Assembly (NCBI RefSeq): GCF_028868675.1
Contig: NZ_JAGWUA010000024.1
Span: forward strand, 1 to 35,943
DNA from: Bradyrhizobium sp.
GTDB lineage: Bacteria; Pseudomonadota; Alphaproteobacteria; Rhizobiales; Xanthobacteraceae
Direction: 5' to 3'
DNA length: 35,943 bases
Positions 33,634 to 35,943 of this stretch are shown here, piece after piece; positions within the stretch are counted from its first letter, which is position 1, and each line of letters begins with the position of its first letter. Under the pieces are notes generated by a model that saw only the letters and a program-made list of their open reading frames with translations, was not told where the DNA came from and made no database searches. The position numbers and the translations under genes were made by a program.

Positions 33634-33906
33634 ATGCGCAAGATCGCCATTCTCACCGTCGCCGCCGTAGCCCTCGGTGCGGCGTCCGCCCAGGCCGGCA
33701 GCCTCGGCAAGCCGTGCACGTCGGCCCCCGAATCCCAGTGGCTGCCGATGCAGGAGCTACAGGCGAAGGTCGAGGCTCAGGGATACAAAGTCCAGAAGGC
33801 CAAGCTCAAGAACGCCTGCGGCGAGCTGTACACGCTCGACAAGAACGGCAGCAGGGTCGAGCTGTTCGTCGATCCGACCAACGGCCAGATCATCGGCCAG
33901 ATGTGA
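33634..33906 (+). CDS. Small exported PepSY-like protein
   Basis: A 90-residue protein with a signal peptide MRKIAILTVAAVALGAASAQA. The short mature domain contains ESQWLPMQELQAKVEAQGYK, VQKAKLKNACGELYTLDKNG and RVELFVDPTNGQIIGQM. The W-L-P-x-x-x-x-x-x-x-x-E-x-x-G-Y-x-V-x-x-x-K pattern followed by C-x-E-L-Y and D-P-x-x-G is typical of PepSY-like proteins encoded next to cytochrome b561 genes. Two cysteines (near the mature N terminus and in NACGE) could form a disulfide. AGGAGA lies seven bases before ATG 33634. It is in a two-gene unit with the cytochrome gene starting ten bases after its stop. Confidence 0.83.
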   Translation: MRKIAILTVAAVALGAASAQAGSLGKPCTSAPESQWLPMQELQAKVEAQGYKVQKAKLKNACGELYTLDKNGSRVELFVDPTNGQIIGQM

Positions 33907-33916
33907 TGGTTCGCAA

Positions 33917-34483
33917 ATGAGAACCGTGAGCAACACGATCGAAGCCGGCGGCGTTATGCCGCCGGCCACGGTCAAGGTTTGGGATCCGTTCGTTCGGATC
34001 TTCCACTGGTCGCTGGCGAGCTTGTTCGTTCTGGCCTACGCCACCGGCGACGAGATCGAGCGGGTCCATATCGCGGCCGGCTACGCCATCGCCGGCCTCC
34101 TCGCGATCCGGATCGTCTGGGGCTTCGTCGGTCCGCGGCACGCACGATTTTCGAACTTCGTTCGTCCGCCGCGCGAGGTGCTCGCCTATCTGCGGGACGT
34201 CGCGCTGCTCAGGGCTCCCCGCTACATTGGGCACAACCCGGCCGGCGGCGCCATGATCATCGCGCTCCTGATCGCGCTGGCCGGCACGTGCGCGACGGGC
34301 TACGCGATGACCACGGACGCCTACTGGGGCTCCAAGCTCGTCGAACACGTCCACGAATTCCTGGCCAATCTCACCGTTGGCCTGGTCGTGGCGCATGTCC
34401 TCGGCGTCCTGATCGCGAGCTTCGAGCATCGCGAGAACCTCGTGGCGTCCATGATATCCGGCCGCAAGAGGGCTGCCGACTGA
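33917..34483 (+). CDS. Cytochrome b561-type di-heme membrane protein
   Basis: A 188-residue inner-membrane electron carrier with four membrane helices and four histidines placed to ligate two b hemes: His30 (RIFHWSLA), His51 (ERVHIAAGY), His146 and His160 (VHEFLANLTVGLVVAHVLGV). The start VKVWDPFVRIFHWSLA and the motif RIVWGFVGPRHARFSNF are characteristic of bacterial cytochrome b561 / hydrogenase b-type subunits. Such proteins pass electrons between quinols and periplasmic partners; the small PepSY-like neighbour may be one. I use ATG 33917. ATG 33956 is an alternative, since neither has a strong Shine-Dalgarno. Its stop codon lies in the loop of a terminator-like hairpin. Confidence 0.9.
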   Translation: MRTVSNTIEAGGVMPPATVKVWDPFVRIFHWSLASLFVLAYATGDEIERVHIAAGYAIAGLLAIRIVWGFVGPRHARFSNFVRPPREVLAYLRDVALLRAPRYIGHNPAGGAMIIALLIALAGTCATGYAMTTDAYWGSKLVEHVHEFLANLTVGLVVAHVLGVLIASFEHRENLVASMISGRKRAAD

Positions 34484-34494
34484 GCAGCCCTCTT
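34466..34494 (+). terminator. Terminator-like hairpin enclosing the cytochrome stop codon
   Basis: AAGAGGGCTGC (34466-34476) pairs perfectly with GCAGCCCTCTT (34484-34494) over 11 bp. The 7-base loop holds the TGA stop (34481-34483). The right arm ends in TCTTC, a weak T-rich tail. Confidence 0.65.
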
Positions 34495-34495
34495 C

Positions 34496-34618
34496 GACTC
34501 GCAAGACCGCCTTCGCCTGAAGTGAAGGCTTGGTCTCATCCGAGCTCAGGTGAACATGGAGAAGTCGGGTCCAGCCCCTTGATCGCGATTCACTTTTCGA
34601 TCGCGCATCACGCTGCGC
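34496..34618 (+). repeat. ~124-bp direct repeat, copy 2
   Basis: Begins GACTCGCAAGACCGCCTTCG and aligns with 31034-31157. The first hairpin is retained as GCTTGG-TCTCAT-CCGAGC, with a G-U pair replacing one G-C. The second is shortened (GCGAT/ATCGC). It starts two bases after the cytochrome terminator. The following 86 bases up to the dksA stop show no further feature. Confidence 0.85.
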
Positions 34619-34704
34619 GATGGGCGCGCGGACATCACGCAGGGCGCGAAACTTGCGCGCCGATTGCGCACGCTTCATGGGGAGCCGCGCGGGCGGCGCC
34701 CGGC

Positions 34705-35115
34705 CTATTCGTCGCGATAGACCTTCTCGCGCTTCTCGTGGCGCTCCTGCGCTTCCACCGAAAGCGTTGCGATCGGACGGGCTTCGAGCCGCTTCAGCGA
34801 GATCGGCTCGCCGGTCTCCTCGCAATAGCCGTAGGTGTTGTCCTCGATGCGCTGCAGGGCGGCATCGATCTTGGCGATCAACTTGCGCTGGCGGTCGCGG
34901 GCGCGCAGCTCGATGGCGCGGTCGGTTTCGGACGAGGCCCGATCGGCGAGATCGGGGTGATTGACGTTCTCCTCCTGCAAGGCCTGCAGGGTCAGCTTGG
35001 ACTCCTTGAGGATCTCATCCTTCCAGGCGAGGAGTTTCAGGCGAAAGTACTCCTTCTGCCTGTCGTTCATGAAAGGCTCTTTTTCGGAGGGTCGATAATT
35101 CTTCAACTTTTCCAA
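34705..35115 (-). CDS. dksA: RNA polymerase-binding transcription factor DksA
   Basis: A protein of about 136 residues of the DksA/TraR family. It binds the secondary channel of RNA polymerase and acts with ppGpp in the stringent response. It shows NYRPSEKEPFMNDRQKEYFR, the coiled-coil with ILKESKLTLQALQEENVNHP, ADRASSETDRAIELRARDRQ (acidic coiled-coil tip), and the zinc-finger region YGYCEETGEPISLKRLEARP. Only one of the four classical zinc-binding cysteines is present (C-E-E-T, then Ser and Ala). The start is uncertain: TTG 35113-35115 includes the conserved NYRPSEKEPF segment, and ATG 35068-35070 is the alternative. A GTG further upstream lies inside a likely promoter (TATATA near 35174) and is rejected. 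Confidence 0.93.
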   Translation of the reverse strand: MEKLKNYRPSEKEPFMNDRQKEYFRLKLLAWKDEILKESKLTLQALQEENVNHPDLADRASSETDRAIELRARDRQRKLIAKIDAALQRIEDNTYGYCEETGEPISLKRLEARPIATLSVEAQERHEKREKVYRDE

Positions 35116-35282
35116 GGGCGGCCCATCTTTCTCAGCGACGACTCGAACGGACCAGGGTCCGTTGAGCGGGGCCTTATATAGCGGTGTCTTGTGACACACA
35201 ATATTTCCCTACATCCTCCCGCACTGCCCCCAAGCCCTTGCACAGCCATGTTTATCCGGCGGGCCCGGGGGCGCACGAGCGG

Positions 35283-35894
35283 CTAGTAGCCGACCGTGAA
35301 GCGCGACCTCAGGTGCGCCGGCCGCTCGATCTCGTCGGCCATCGCAACGGCGAAATCGGCAAAGCTGATTGAGCTCCTGCCGTCGGCGGCGGTCAGGAGC
35401 TCGTCGGTTCCGAGCCGGAACTCGCCCGTCCGCGGTCCCTCCACGAACAGGGCCGAGGGCGACAGGAAGGTCCAGTTCAGCTCCTTCTCCTGCCGCAGCA
35501 GGTCGAGGAAGGCGGCGCCCTTCTCCGCTTCGGCCTTGTATTGGGCCGGAAAACCCGGGGTTGTAACCAGTTTCACGCCCGGGGCGACCTCGAGGCTGCC
35601 GGCGCCGCCGACCACGAGATAGCGGCCCACGCCGGAGGCCTTAGCAGCGGCTATCAACTTTTGCAGGTCGCTCGCCAGGAAATGGACGGCGCTGACGGCG
35701 ACGTCATGCCCGGCCCACAGCTTTGTCAGCCCGGCCTGGTCGAGCACGTCACCCCTGACCGGCGTGACGTTGGGGAGACCCGCGATCTTCTCGGGATGGC
35801 GGGCGATGGCAGTCACGGCATGGCCGCGGCGGGACAGTTCCGCGGTGATCTGCGATCCCGCCCGGCCCGAGGCGCCGGCGATAGCGATTTTCAT
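35283..35894 (-). CDS. NAD(P)-binding Rossmann-fold protein (NmrA / NAD(P)H-binding family)
   Basis: A 203-residue protein with an N-terminal dinucleotide-binding motif MKIAIAGASGRAGSQITAEL (G-A-S-G-x-x-G) and the sequence EKIAGLPNVTPVRGDVLD of atypical short-chain or NmrA-like proteins. The second half includes GRYLVVGGAGSLEVAPGV, LNWTFLSPSALFVEG and ISFADFAVAMADEIE. Members act as NAD(P)H-dependent reductases or redox-sensing proteins. ATG 35892-35894 has AAGGAG six bases upstream. The promoter region contains a repeated GTTACT motif typical of genes controlled by a divergent HxlR-type regulator, which would lie just outside the window. Confidence 0.85.
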   Translation of the reverse strand: MKIAIAGASGRAGSQITAELSRRGHAVTAIARHPEKIAGLPNVTPVRGDVLDQAGLTKLWAGHDVAVSAVHFLASDLQKLIAAAKASGVGRYLVVGGAGSLEVAPGVKLVTTPGFPAQYKAEAEKGAAFLDLLRQEKELNWTFLSPSALFVEGPRTGEFRLGTDELLTAADGRSSISFADFAVAMADEIERPAHLRSRFTVGY

Positions 35895-35913
35895 TTGAGC
35901 TCCTTGCGCTATA

Positions 35914-35929
35914 GTTACTGATTGTTACT
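35914..35929. promoter_or_regulatory. Repeated GTTACT motif, candidate operator upstream of the NAD(P)-binding gene
   Basis: GTTACT at 35914-35919 and 35924-35929, ten bases apart and thus on the same face of the helix, in an AT-rich stretch that ends the window. HxlR-family regulators commonly bind such sites before NmrA-like reductase genes. The regulator itself is not visible here. Confidence 0.4.
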
Positions 35930-35943
35930 AAATATTGCAAAGA

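Overview
The window is GC-rich DNA with strong G/C third-position bias and is almost certainly from an alphaproteobacterium of the Bradyrhizobium / Nitrobacteraceae group. This rests on the flagellar gene order, a CckA-type kinase, CtrA-like boxes (TTAA-N7-TTAA), a DksA with only one zinc-finger cysteine, and dispersed palindromes of the CGTCATTGCGAG type. The assignment comes from recognition of sequence features, not from a database search.

Layout. Positions 1-3180 hold the tail of a membrane protein, a SET-domain methyltransferase with a basic tail, a possible gene remnant, a TetR regulator with a repeated operator-like motif, a YciB/IspZ-type membrane protein and a small beta-rich protein. 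Positions 3259-9205 carry class I fumarase, a ParE-type toxin-antitoxin pair, a secreted protein, a tiny proline-rich protein, a GST-like protein, a frameshifted secreted protein and a Tim44-domain protein.

Positions 9421-28537 are the core. cckA is followed upstream on the minus strand by flhB, fliR, fliQ, fliE, flgC and flgB. Divergent from flgB are fliO and fliP. Next comes a minus-strand group: a 1232-residue envelope TPR protein, a MotE-like protein, a one-TM coiled-coil protein, fliM and fliL. Divergent from fliL are flgF, flgG, flgA and flgH. The regulatory DNA shows two perfect CtrA-type boxes (upstream of flgB and of the TPR gene), a palindrome resembling an FlbD ftr element before fliO, and a near-consensus sigma-54 promoter before flgF. 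Together these suggest a Caulobacter-like CckA-CtrA to sigma-54 flagellar cascade.

Positions 28538-35943 look accessory: a HigBA-like toxin-antitoxin pair, a small conserved-looking protein, a 2-keto-4-pentenoate hydratase-like enzyme, and a divergent module of two-component system, two PepSY-type proteins and a b561-type cytochrome. That module is bracketed by two ~124-bp direct repeats. dksA and an NAD(P)-binding protein close the window.

The most interesting candidate system is the TPR / MotE-like / coiled-coil trio next to fliM. It could be an enlarged periplasmic motor-scaffold system analogous to rhizobial MotC-MotE. The PepSY-cytochrome-kinase module is second.
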